Shown piece after piece: positions 33,651 to 41,958 of a stretch of 64,000 nucleotides of DNA. This DNA comes from an uncultured Actinomycetes bacterium. GTDB taxonomy: Bacteria > Actinomycetota > Actinomycetes > Nanopelagicales > Nanopelagicaceae. The stretch is from NCBI GenBank assembly GCA_903822425.1, contig CAIJOY010000044.1, positions 17,083 to 81,082 of the forward strand. The letters are read 5' to 3'. Numbering within the stretch: the stretch's first letter is position 1; the number at the start of each line of letters is the position of its first letter. Under the pieces are notes generated by a model, which was given only the letters and a program-made list of their open reading frames with translations, searched no databases and was not told the DNA's origin. The position numbers and the translations under genes were made by a program.

Positions 33651-33963
33651 CGTGACGCCCACACAATGACTGACCGTCTGGGCCAAGTTCAAAATGTGAG
33701 CAAGCAACCGCGAGGCGATCAAATGCCTTATCTCCAAAATGTGTGCGGTAGGCCAAGGCGAGTAGTACGCGCAGATTAGTCTCGGCATCGGCCTTGATAC
33801 CAAAAGCTTTCGCCGTGCGGCTGACGGTGTTCTCGACAACTTTTTCTGTGTGGGCCGTTTCACGCGCAATTGAGCCATTGGATTTTCCTTCGCACAGAAG
33901 GTCCATAACTAAACGTTCAAAGGGTGTTAATTCTCGTGCTGCAATCGTGATATCTATAGCCAT
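33646..33963 (-). CDS. Orphan LuxR-type helix-turn-helix protein
   Basis: A 105-residue DNA-binding protein. Residues 12-75 form a GerE/LuxR domain (LTPFERLVMDLLCEGKSNGSIARETAHTEKVVENTVSRTAKAFG), with no receiver or ligand domain. The C-terminal tail ends AVACSHFELGPDGQSLCGRHV, with two cysteines and three histidines close together that could bind a metal. Such orphan regulators act without phosphorylation. It diverges from the enoyl-CoA hydratase gene 78 bp away, so it may control that catabolic operon; this is inference from position. Confidence 0.75.
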   Translation of the reverse strand: MAIDITIAARELTPFERLVMDLLCEGKSNGSIARETAHTEKVVENTVSRTAKAFGIKADAETNLRVLLALAYRTHFGDKAFDRLAVACSHFELGPDGQSLCGRHV

Positions 33964-34029
33964 ATTGGTTTTTCCGGCCTCTCCGCCTAGTAGACCATCA
34001 TTCTACATTCCAGAAGCGTTGAACAGCCG

Positions 34030-34041
34030 TAAGATTGCCAA
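34030..34041 (+). promoter_or_regulatory. Leaderless -10 box of the hydratase-led operon
   Basis: TAAGAT (34030-34035) with a 6-nt spacer precedes ATG 34042. This would drive the four-gene run 34042-37982. Confidence 0.5.
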
Positions 34042-34788
34042 ATGGATGAAATATTGGCAACCCGTGATGGAGCAATCCTGAGTATTACCTTAAACCGCCC
34101 TCAAAAGATGAACGCTATCAACCGTTCTATGTATGGTGAGCTTGTTCGCATCTTTCGTGAAGCAGCAGGAGATTTTGGAGTTCGCGTATTAGTCATGAGA
34201 GCCGAAGGCACTAATTTTACTGCTGGCAATGATATTCATGATTTTATAGATGCTCCGCCAACTGGACCAGAATCCGAGGGTTTTCAGTTCTTACAGGAGC
34301 TACATAATTTCCCTAAACCTTTGATCGCTGTTGTGCAGGGAAATGCTGTTGGCATTGGAACGACAATGTTGCTGCATTGTGACGTAGTTTTTGCAACTCC
34401 CACCGCAAAGTTTTCGATGCCCTTTGTTTCTCTTGGTCTAGTGCCAGAAGCAGGGTCGAGCTACCTCTTCCCGCAGTTGGTTGGCTATCAACGTGCCGCA
34501 AGAATATTTCTCACCGGTGAAAGTTTTGATTCTTCGCAAGCTCGGGAAATGGGCTTGGTAACCATTGTTGCCGATGATGCACAAGCGCAAGGTGAGACCA
34601 TGGCAAAAAAGATTGCAGCTCAGCCACCAACTGCCATCATCAATACTAAAGCGCTGCTTAAGAGCAGATCACATGATGCTATTTCCGCAGTGATGCAAGT
34701 CGAAGGCGAACTTTTCCGTCTAGCTCTGCAATCCGATGAAGCCATGGAAGCATTTATGAAATTCACGGCATCTAAGGAGAAATCATGA
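34042..34788 (+). CDS. Enoyl-CoA hydratase/isomerase family protein
   Basis: A 248-residue crotonase. The oxyanion loop segments EGTNFTAGNDIHDF and VQGNAVGIGTTMLLHCDVVFA are clear, but the usual catalytic glutamates are partly replaced: GIGTT in place of GGGxE, while PEAGSSYLFP keeps a Glu. This is the pattern of the ECI/isomerase-type branch. It acts on an unsaturated acyl-CoA; the substrate is unknown. It opens a tightly spaced operon (4-nt overlap with the next gene). Confidence 0.87.
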   Translation: MDEILATRDGAILSITLNRPQKMNAINRSMYGELVRIFREAAGDFGVRVLVMRAEGTNFTAGNDIHDFIDAPPTGPESEGFQFLQELHNFPKPLIAVVQGNAVGIGTTMLLHCDVVFATPTAKFSMPFVSLGLVPEAGSSYLFPQLVGYQRAARIFLTGESFDSSQAREMGLVTIVADDAQAQGETMAKKIAAQPPTAIINTKALLKSRSHDAISAVMQVEGELFRLALQSDEAMEAFMKFTASKEKS

Positions 34789-35615
34789 GTATGCAGGGCA
34801 AGAAAATATTCATTACTGGAGGCTCTCGCGGTATTGGCTTAGCAATCGCACTTCGCGCAGCACGCGATGGCGCCAGCATCGCGATCGCCGCCAAAACCAG
34901 TGAAGTGAATCCTAAGTTGCCCGGAACAATCTTCACGGCAGCAGATGAAATCCGAGCAGCGGGAGGAAATGCCCTTCCGATCAAATGCGATTTAAGGGAT
35001 GAAAACCAGATTAGCGCCGCTGTTGAGCAAGCAGCTAAAGAATTTGGTGGAATCGATATATTGATCAACAATGCCAGCGCGATCAATCTCACCCGTACGG
35101 AGGAGACTCCAGCGAAGCGTTTTGATTTGATGTTTGATGTCAATGTCCGAGGCACCTTCCTGACATCACAAGCGGCCTTGCCTCATCTGCGCCAATCATC
35201 TGAGGCTGGGAGAAACGCACACATCCTGACTCTTTCGCCTCCTCTTTCGATGAAAGCTAAATGGTTTAAAAATCACCTTGCCTACACGATGGCCAAATAT
35301 GGGATGAGCATGTGTGTGTTGGGAATGGCCGAGGAATTTCGTCGCGACGCCATTGCGGTCAACGCTCTGTGGCCAAGGACTGCAATAGATACCGCCGCCT
35401 TAGCGATGATTCCGGGAATCGATACTGCAGCGTGCAGAACACCTGAAATCTTGGCAGATGCCGCTTATGTAATTTTGAACCGCTCGGCCAAGGAATGTAC
35501 AGGCAATTTCTTTGTCGATGATGAAGTGCTGGCCTCGGAGGGAATAACAGACCTTGAAAAATATTCAGTTGTGCCTGGCACTACCGATTTCTTAAACGAT
35601 TTCTTTCTGGATTAA
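34785..35615 (+). CDS. Short-chain dehydrogenase, HSDL2-like
   Basis: A 276-residue SDR. GGSRGIG (residues 12-18) binds the cofactor, NNASAI is the NNAG-type motif, and YTMAKYG carries the catalytic Tyr and Lys; the Ser region reads LSPPLS. The unusual long insertion after the cofactor site (TSEVNPKLPGTIFTAADEIRAAGG) and the LWPRTAIDTAA segment mark the HSDL2/SDR-type branch linked to lipid and acyl-CoA metabolism. It overlaps the hydratase gene by 4 nt. Confidence 0.88.
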   Translation: MSMQGKKIFITGGSRGIGLAIALRAARDGASIAIAAKTSEVNPKLPGTIFTAADEIRAAGGNALPIKCDLRDENQISAAVEQAAKEFGGIDILINNASAINLTRTEETPAKRFDLMFDVNVRGTFLTSQAALPHLRQSSEAGRNAHILTLSPPLSMKAKWFKNHLAYTMAKYGMSMCVLGMAEEFRRDAIAVNALWPRTAIDTAALAMIPGIDTAACRTPEILADAAYVILNRSAKECTGNFFVDDEVLASEGITDLEKYSVVPGTTDFLNDFFLD

Positions 35616-35662
35616 GATTGCTCACGGGAGCATCTTTCAAGAGGCACGTAGATAAGGACATC

Positions 35663-37135
35663 ATGACAATCCAATCGGTTAATCCGCGTACAGGTGAGAG
35701 CTTTGGACCCAAATTTGCCTCAACAACTGCGCAAGCCCTAGATGAGATAGTGGCAGCTAGCGAACGTGCTTGTGAAGTGTGGTCAATGATGGCCGCTGAT
35801 GAACGCGGAAGGATTCTCAACGCTGTCGCTGATGCACTTGATGCGCATGCTGAAAAATTGGTAGAGATTGCCGATCTAGAAACTGGTCTTGGCAAAGTCC
35901 GCTTAACAGGGGAAGTCGGCCGTACGACATTTCAAATCAGATCTTTTGCCACCGCATTAATCGCTGGGGATTTCATTTCACCAACAGTGGATGCAGCAGT
36001 GGATGGCGCTCCACCGCAAGGCCATCCTAAGTTCTTGCGCACGGTGCGGGCAATCGGACCAGTTGCAGTATTTGGAGCGAGTAATTTCCCTTTCGCTTTT
36101 AGCGTTTTAGGTGGAGACACAGCATCTGCCCTCGCTGCCGGTTGCTCTGTTGTTGTGAAAGCACATCCGGCTCATCCTCAAACTTCGCAAACCACTGTTG
36201 ATATTGCAATTAAGGCTATGTCTGATGCTGGGGCTCCGGCAGGAACCCTTGCCATCGGCCATGGATTTGAATTTGGCAAGGCGATTATTACCGACCCGCG
36301 CATTTGTGCTGGTGCATTCACTGGATCTAAAGCTGGAGGCCGCGCCCTATTTGATTTGGCCCAATCACGTCCGAACCCAATTCCTTTTTATGGAGAACTG
36401 GGTAGCGTGAATCCAGTTGTCGTCACCGAAAGTGGCTTGGCCGATCCTGCAACTTTTGCTGGGGCTTACCTGGATTCACTCTTGATGGGTAATGGGCAGT
36501 TCTGTACAAACCCTGGACTTCTTTTTGTCCCTGAGAATTCAGAATTTCTTCAAGCACTTCAAGAACAACTTCTTTTGCGAGACGCCGGACCATTTTTGAG
36601 CGAAGCGACAAAGGTGCTGCATGACAAAGTGCGCACTGCGTTGGAGGAAGCAACCGGGGCAAAGAAGGTTTCTGGCAAAGCCGTTGATTCACTTGGTTTT
36701 TTCTCAACTCCTGAAATCTTGATTACAAGCGCGGGTCAAATGATGAAAGATCCATCCAAACTCAGCGCAGAATGCTTTGGACCAACAGGAATCGTCATTA
36801 CATATTCCAAGGTTGCAGAAGTCATTTCTTTACTTGCCCACCTTGAAGGCGCCTTGGTTGGGTGCTTGTTTGCAGCACCGACTGATCACTCTGCTGTTGC
36901 CCTTGTACACGCACTTGCAAAGATGTCTGGTCGCGTTGCCTTTAACGCATGGCCCACTGGAGTAGCAGTTGCTGCTGGTCAACACCATGGGGGACCTTAC
37001 CCAGCTTCCACTTCTACTTTGCATACCTCTGTTGGTATTCATGCGATCGAACGTTTCTTACGCCCGGTAACTTTCCAAGGATTTCCCGATGAGTTATATG
37101 CCGCAATAAGCCACGACTCGGTGAAAGGAAAATAA
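35663..37135 (+). CDS. NADP-dependent aldehyde dehydrogenase, 2-ketoglutarate-semialdehyde-type
   Basis: A 490-residue ALDH of the branch that includes alpha-ketoglutaric semialdehyde dehydrogenases. The catalytic Cys is C281 (GNGQFCTNPG) and the general base E245 (FYGELGSVNP); FGASNFPFAFS, the cofactor-site strand of this branch, is also present. ATG 35663 is chosen, with AAGGA 7 nt upstream, over an ATG-poor extension to 35618. It oxidises a semialdehyde to an acid, typically the last step of a sugar-acid or hydroxyproline pathway leading into the TCA cycle. It fits the FAH-family gene that follows 1 nt later. Confidence 0.87.
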   Translation: MTIQSVNPRTGESFGPKFASTTAQALDEIVAASERACEVWSMMAADERGRILNAVADALDAHAEKLVEIADLETGLGKVRLTGEVGRTTFQIRSFATALIAGDFISPTVDAAVDGAPPQGHPKFLRTVRAIGPVAVFGASNFPFAFSVLGGDTASALAAGCSVVVKAHPAHPQTSQTTVDIAIKAMSDAGAPAGTLAIGHGFEFGKAIITDPRICAGAFTGSKAGGRALFDLAQSRPNPIPFYGELGSVNPVVVTESGLADPATFAGAYLDSLLMGNGQFCTNPGLLFVPENSEFLQALQEQLLLRDAGPFLSEATKVLHDKVRTALEEATGAKKVSGKAVDSLGFFSTPEILITSAGQMMKDPSKLSAECFGPTGIVITYSKVAEVISLLAHLEGALVGCLFAAPTDHSAVALVHALAKMSGRVAFNAWPTGVAVAAGQHHGGPYPASTSTLHTSVGIHAIERFLRPVTFQGFPDELYAAISHDSVKGK

Positions 37136-37136
37136 G

Positions 37137-37982
37137 ATGCGTTTAGCCCGCTTAGGAGATTTTGGAAAAGAAAGAGCTGCAGTTGTTATTAATGACCTCG
37201 AAGCAGTATTTGTTGATGATCTCATTGGTGACTGGAGCAGGACTGGATTAGAAAATGGGGCTCTGCAAAAAATCAAGACTGCCGATTTGACTTCGCGTCC
37301 CACGATTAAGATTTCCGATTACCGTTTAGGCTCACCTGTTGCGCGTCCCACAAAAGTAATTTGCGTTGGCTTGAATTATGCCCAGCATGCTGCAGAGACA
37401 GGGGCTACGCCGCCGGCCGAGCCGGTCGTTTTCATGAAAGCTCCAGATACAGTGATTGGTGGCTTTGATGACATCATCGTGCCTCCTCATTCGATAAAAA
37501 CTGATTACGAAGTAGAAATTTGCGTAGTTATTGGCAAGAACGCGTTGTACTTGAAATCACCTGAACAATCTCGCGAACATATCTTGGGATACACCATCTC
37601 CCAAGACGTCTCTGAACGCCACTGGCAGATTGAGCGCAGCGGACAATGGGTTAAGGGAAAATCTTTTCCATCTTTTAATCCGATGGGGCCTTGGATCGTT
37701 ACCGCAGATGCTCTAGACCCCACCGATATCAACCTTTGGTGCACCGTGGATGGAGAGATGCGTCAAAATTCTCGAACTTCAGACATGATTTTCGGGATTG
37801 ATCATTGCATCTGGTACATCAGCCAATTTATGGAACTCAAAGCTGGTGATGTCATTAATACCGGGACACCACAAGGTGTTGGTATGGGCTTTAAGCCCGA
37901 GAAGTACATTCTTGGGGGAGAAGTTGTTGAGACTGGGATCGAAGGCATCGGCAGGATCAAATCCACAGTGACTAACGCTTAA
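37137..37982 (+). CDS. Fumarylacetoacetate hydrolase family protein
   Basis: A 281-residue FAH-fold enzyme. The metal triad is E125, E127 (DYEVEICVVIG) and D157 (SQDVSE), with VGLNYAQHAAE and NTGTPQGVGMG as the other family motifs. Members hydrolyse or decarboxylate 2,4-diketo or fumarylpyruvate-type compounds; the branch with KSFPSFNPMGPWIV includes 2,4-diketo-3-deoxy-L-fuconate hydrolases. With the aldehyde dehydrogenase it suggests breakdown of a sugar acid or aromatic-derived diketo acid. It converges on the enolase-like gene with a 4-nt overlap. Confidence 0.88.
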   Translation: MRLARLGDFGKERAAVVINDLEAVFVDDLIGDWSRTGLENGALQKIKTADLTSRPTIKISDYRLGSPVARPTKVICVGLNYAQHAAETGATPPAEPVVFMKAPDTVIGGFDDIIVPPHSIKTDYEVEICVVIGKNALYLKSPEQSREHILGYTISQDVSERHWQIERSGQWVKGKSFPSFNPMGPWIVTADALDPTDINLWCTVDGEMRQNSRTSDMIFGIDHCIWYISQFMELKAGDVINTGTPQGVGMGFKPEKYILGGEVVETGIEGIGRIKSTVTNA

Positions 37983-39253
37983 AAGGGTTTGCTGAATACC
38001 GTTTCCTCTGTAGCTTCAAGTTCTAGCAGTCGATTCCACTTTGCGGTGCGTTCTGAACCATGTGTAGATCCCACCTTGATCTGCCCTGCATTCCACCCGG
38101 TGGCCAAATCAGCTAACCAAGAATCTTCACTCTCGCCTGAGCGAGCAGAAACTATTGTGCCTAGTCCACTGTATTGGGCTTGCGTTAAGACATCATGAGT
38201 AGATGTCACAAGTCCATTTTGATTAGGTTTGATTAAAATTGCATTCGCGCTCCTACCCTTGATACCTCTACTCAATCGGCGTGTGTTGGTAGTGAACAAG
38301 TCATCGCCGACAACTTGTATAGGGCGGGGTAGTTGCTTCATAAATAATTCCCATGAGTCCCAGTCGTCCTCGGCGAATGGATCTTCAATGGAAATAATCG
38401 GATGTGTGGCTACAAGTGCGAGTAATAGTTGGCTCCATTGCTCTGGGGTGTATTGCAACCCTTGACTACGAGATTCGTATTTTTCATCTTTATAGAACTG
38501 CGTCGCTGCGATATCCAGAGCAAGTGAGACATCAACTCTTGGATTGAGACCCACCGATTCGATGCAATGTGTGATGAACCCACAAGCCATATCTGAAGAA
38601 GCAAATGGAAGTCCCAAACCACCTTCATCTGCCACCAAGTTGGTCATAAATCCATCGGAGGCACCAAGTTCAGCAGCTTTCTCTCGAATAGCAGATACCC
38701 ACGTCAGCCCTTGAGCAAAAGTTTTTGCGCCATGTGGAATTACTAGGACATCTTGAATATCTAAAGCGCCAGCGGCATGTGCTCCACCTGAAAGAATATT
38801 GACCATGGGCATCGGAATTTTTAAGGCACCATGAGGTTGGTAAAACCGAGCGAGTGAAACCTTTCGTACATGAGCAGAAGCAATAGCACCTACTAGGGAG
38901 GTGGCTAGAGTTGCATTTGCGCCTAATATTTCATGCCGGGATGTTGAATCCAATTCATGCAAAATCGCATCAATTTTTTCAGAGTTGGGTTCAAGTTTGA
39001 GTAAGCGCGGGCGAATAATTTCGTTGATGTTGGATACCGCCTGGTGAACGCTTTTGCCGAGAAAGAGTTTTTCGCTTATTTCGGTTTCTCCATCACGAAG
39101 TTCAAGTGCTTCGTGCGCACCTGTAGATGCACCAGACGGAACTGTCGCTTTGTGAACTGAGCCATCACTTAACATCATGCGAGCACAAACCGTTGGGCGG
39201 CCTCGCGAATCTAGGACTTGGATGCCTTGAAAATTGCTGATAACGGTTGTCAT
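37979..39253 (-). CDS. Enolase paralogue with altered active site
   Basis: A 424-residue protein clearly built on enolase (PSGASTGAHEALELRDG, SIEDPFAEDDW, DDLFTTN, LIKPNQ, IKVGSTHGSERTAKWN) but not the standard enzyme. In yeast numbering, H159, the E211 (DEGG, here E210), the metal ligands D246/E295/D320, K345 and K396 have counterparts (H159, E210, D247, E290, D317/318, K342, K393), while E168 is Asp (IQDVL) and H373 of the SHRSGE loop is Ala (SARSGES, A370). These lie at the substrate and phosphate site, so the substrate is probably a 2-phospho acid other than 2-phosphoglycerate. It is co-transcribed with a kinase (4-nt overlap), an SDR and a U32-like protein. A canonical eno is not in the window. 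Confidence 0.82.
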   Translation of the reverse strand: MTTVISNFQGIQVLDSRGRPTVCARMMLSDGSVHKATVPSGASTGAHEALELRDGETEISEKLFLGKSVHQAVSNINEIIRPRLLKLEPNSEKIDAILHELDSTSRHEILGANATLATSLVGAIASAHVRKVSLARFYQPHGALKIPMPMVNILSGGAHAAGALDIQDVLVIPHGAKTFAQGLTWVSAIREKAAELGASDGFMTNLVADEGGLGLPFASSDMACGFITHCIESVGLNPRVDVSLALDIAATQFYKDEKYESRSQGLQYTPEQWSQLLLALVATHPIISIEDPFAEDDWDSWELFMKQLPRPIQVVGDDLFTTNTRRLSRGIKGRSANAILIKPNQNGLVTSTHDVLTQAQYSGLGTIVSARSGESEDSWLADLATGWNAGQIKVGSTHGSERTAKWNRLLELEATEETVFSKPF

Positions 39254-40236
39254 GATTGAAAGAATACTTCACGTATGGATGGAGGATTTTGCAGCCGAAG
39301 AATTCTTAAGCAACGCTCACGAACTCTGTTTTGCCCCTGCCAATCAAGATATCCGGCAGGAGAGACTCCATCTACTCGGGCAAGAGCGATAGTTGCCAGG
39401 TGCCAAGCCAGAGAGGGATCTGGGCTGTGATAAGAATTTTGGTAGGCCGAGATAAATGAGGACGCACAGAGTGCAAGGCAATTGCGATCGCGGTCGTTAT
39501 CGAGATGCTCTTGCTTACACAAAAAATGCCCAAGCAAAAATGCCAAGTCAAAGACAGGATTTCCCGTGTGTGCCACTTCAAAGTCCAAGACGATCGCGTG
39601 ATTTTCGTGAGTAACTAAAATGTTTTTTGGCGAGAAATCTCCGTGAACAAGCGATGTCCTATTTCCCTCAAGTTCATCAATGAGCTTTTGTAGGAGAGGA
39701 GCTATGTCGGTATGAATTGGTGCTAGTGAACGGTAGAAAGGATTGATGCGCAGCTGTTCAAAAAGTTCATCTTCAATAAACTCATTCAAAAGCTCAGGAT
39801 TGGTACTGGAGGATTTGTGCCAACTTCCTACTGTCTCACCCAATTGATGAGCGACATCAGCTGAAATCTTTCCTGAAAGCAGATCCTCTTTCCAATTGGT
39901 GCATCTACTATCGGCTCGATCCAGGACTACCACGAATCGATCCGGATCTAAGTAGCGGAGCCGGGGAACCCTCTCTGGCGTAATTGCATGAAGGACGTCT
40001 AAAGCCCTGGCTTCAACGATTGCGCGCCTGGGGTCGGCCAACCACGTACTTTTCACTCGCAGTTGAGGTAAAGCTTGTTTGAGAACATACTCTTTGCCTT
40101 CAGCGCAAAGCGCGATCACTACATTGGAAACCCCGCCAGTGAGTAATTGGACATCGACTTTACTCGAGGAAGAAAATAATCCCTGTTCTATCACGTAAGC
40201 AGTTACGGAATTTTCATCCAGAAGTTCTGCTGTCAT
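39250..40236 (-). CDS. APH-fold small-molecule kinase
   Basis: A 328-residue aminoglycoside-phosphotransferase-fold kinase. It shows the glycine loop GGVSN (34-38), K53, E75, the catalytic HGD (198-200) with N205, and the metal-binding DFE (218-220). The overall pattern is nearer to methylthioribose and other metabolite kinases than to antibiotic kinases. It overlaps the enolase-like gene by 4 nt, so its product, a phosphorylated hydroxy acid or sugar derivative, may be the substrate of that protein. Specificity is unknown. Confidence 0.85.
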   Translation of the reverse strand: MTAELLDENSVTAYVIEQGLFSSSSKVDVQLLTGGVSNVVIALCAEGKEYVLKQALPQLRVKSTWLADPRRAIVEARALDVLHAITPERVPRLRYLDPDRFVVVLDRADSRCTNWKEDLLSGKISADVAHQLGETVGSWHKSSSTNPELLNEFIEDELFEQLRINPFYRSLAPIHTDIAPLLQKLIDELEGNRTSLVHGDFSPKNILVTHENHAIVLDFEVAHTGNPVFDLAFLLGHFLCKQEHLDNDRDRNCLALCASSFISAYQNSYHSPDPSLAWHLATIALARVDGVSPAGYLDWQGQNRVRERCLRILRLQNPPSIREVFFQS

Positions 40237-40240
40237 TGAT

Positions 40241-40915
40241 TTAAGGCAGATAAGTTATGGAATGAGCATTATCAACTAACAAACTTTGACCCGATATCGC
40301 GGTATTGAGATTGCTGCCCAACAGAAAAACACTGTTTCCAATGTCTTGCGGTGTTGGCAAATTTCCGACTGGGGTTGATTCGACTAAGTGCGCAAACTGC
40401 GCTGGATCTAGCGTTGCTGCTGTCATAGGAGATTCAACTACGCCCGGTAAAATACCGTTGACAAGGATTTGGTGAGATCGCCCTAGATCCACTGCTAGTG
40501 ATCGGACAAGTCCTCCAACTGCGGCCTTGGAGATGGTGTAAGCCAATTTTTCTTTGCGAGTAAAAATTTCCGCTAGGGAACTCAAGATCACAACCTTGCC
40601 TTTTTTGGCGATGGCGTTGGCTTCCATGAGGTGCTTGATTTGATCCACAATAAAACCAACATTTGCTTCAAATATATTGGTTACTTGTTCATGGGTGGTT
40701 GCAGAGTAAGACCCGTTCATATTTGCACCTTGAGCGAATACGACAGCATCGAAAACATGGGGAAATTCTTCATTTGGCATGAGAATTTCGTTGGGCAAGG
40801 ATGAGCTTTTGCGCACCATGGGAAAAACTTCCCACCCATGAGAGGTGTAAACAGATGCAATGCCACTACCGAGTGCACCAGTAGCGCCGTAGAGAAGAAC
40901 TCTAAATTTACTCAT
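40241..40915 (-). CDS. Short-chain dehydrogenase
   Basis: A 224-residue SDR. GATGALGSG (10-18) binds the nucleotide, ILSSLAEIF and YTISK give the catalytic Ser, Tyr and Lys, and NGILPGVVESPM is the usual substrate-side loop. The NNAG motif is replaced by FAQGANMNG, an atypical form. It sits 2 nt after the U32-like gene and 4 nt before the kinase gene, so it belongs to the enolase-like operon and probably oxidises or reduces a hydroxyl of its substrate. Confidence 0.88.
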   Translation of the reverse strand: MSKFRVLLYGATGALGSGIASVYTSHGWEVFPMVRKSSSLPNEILMPNEEFPHVFDAVVFAQGANMNGSYSATTHEQVTNIFEANVGFIVDQIKHLMEANAIAKKGKVVILSSLAEIFTRKEKLAYTISKAAVGGLVRSLAVDLGRSHQILVNGILPGVVESPMTAATLDPAQFAHLVESTPVGNLPTPQDIGNSVFLLGSNLNTAISGQSLLVDNAHSITYLP

Positions 40916-40917
40916 GC

Positions 40918-41847
40918 TTATTTCTCGTAACCATAGCGAGTGAGCATGGAGTGTCCTATTGACGCGCGGCGAACGCGTTCGCGGCCAGTGGATTCGACCA
41001 ATCCTTGGATATGCGCGCCAGAAGGGTAGAGACCGGGAGAGTTGCGGACAGTAAATTTCAAGTAGATAGGTGCGGCTACCCGAACTAAGTCAGGCACTTC
41101 ATAGTGGCGAACTACGCCACCAAAATCATCTGGCCCTTCAACGTAGATATCTAGCGGGACATCGACTTGAGCGCGAATTGCAGCAATGTGTTGAAGAGAG
41201 AGGTCTGTAGCAAGGTTGAGCGTGGAGGCGCCAAGATCTACCAAAGCTTGAGCGGTTGCGGGATTGGTGCACGGCATTGCAACGGAGGTTTTGAGAATGA
41301 AATCTTTTGGTAAATCACCGTTTGCCTTGGCTTCACCTAATACTTTAAGCAAACCGATGTCTCCTACGAGAACTGAACGAAGGCCAAGTGATGCCGCGTG
41401 AAGAACATCTTCCACTGCGTAGCGAAGTTGATCTGCTCCTCGAAGTGTAGGTGAGGCAACACCGCCAGCAGATGAGAGAGGTTGTTTTCCAATATCCCAC
41501 GCAGCGCGAGGTCCTACGAACAGACACACTTCGAGTTTGTTGGTTTCTCCAAGTTCGATCATCTCGATGATCTCTGAATCGGTTTGCATCATGATGCCCG
41601 AACCTTGCGAGATTCGGTGGAAGGTGAGTGTACGTTTTTTAGCCTCGTCCAAAATTGCGCGAAAAGCTGCAGGGCCTTCTACTGAAGGGATTTCGATTTT
41701 CCATCGTGATCCATCTGGAAACCGTTTGGCAGATTCAGGGATTCCATCTGCGTCCTGGGTTTGAATCGATTGCTTGCTGAGGAGTGCAATGGATTTTGAC
41801 ATGGGACCACTGGAATCTCGAGTTGAAGGCCAACCTTGTTCGCTCAC
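40918..41847 (-). CDS. U32-family-like TIM-barrel protein
   Basis: A 309-residue protein with an alternating beta/alpha pattern (WKIEIPSVEGPAAF, LEVCLFVGPRAAWD, SVLVGDIGLL, LNLATDLSLQHIAAIRAQVDVPLDIYVEG) that matches proteins annotated as U32 peptidases. Nothing in it resembles a protease active site, and close relatives in actinobacteria and rhizobia occur in sugar-degradation clusters, so a metabolic role is likelier. GTG 41847 has AAGGGG 7 nt upstream; an in-frame ATG at 41802 is an alternative. It is the first gene of the four-gene minus-strand operon. Confidence 0.68.
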   Translation of the reverse strand: MSEQGWPSTRDSSGPMSKSIALLSKQSIQTQDADGIPESAKRFPDGSRWKIEIPSVEGPAAFRAILDEAKKRTLTFHRISQGSGIMMQTDSEIIEMIELGETNKLEVCLFVGPRAAWDIGKQPLSSAGGVASPTLRGADQLRYAVEDVLHAASLGLRSVLVGDIGLLKVLGEAKANGDLPKDFILKTSVAMPCTNPATAQALVDLGASTLNLATDLSLQHIAAIRAQVDVPLDIYVEGPDDFGGVVRHYEVPDLVRVAAPIYLKFTVRNSPGLYPSGAHIQGLVESTGRERVRRASIGHSMLTRYGYEK

Positions 41848-41958
41848 GTGAACCCCTTACCTTAGTTTTCCAATGAGAAAGGCTCTCACACCTATCCCTG
41901 AAATAAAACTCGCAAAACATTAGACTGGCTCCACAAGGCTCTCGAAAGGTTGGAATTC

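Noticed and set aside
39250-40236. Aminoglycoside resistance gene
   Set aside because: The kinase has the APH fold but sits in a metabolic operon and resembles metabolite kinases more.
40918-41847. Peptidase role for the U32-like protein
   Set aside because: No protease motif is visible and the operon is metabolic, so only the fold-level name is given.
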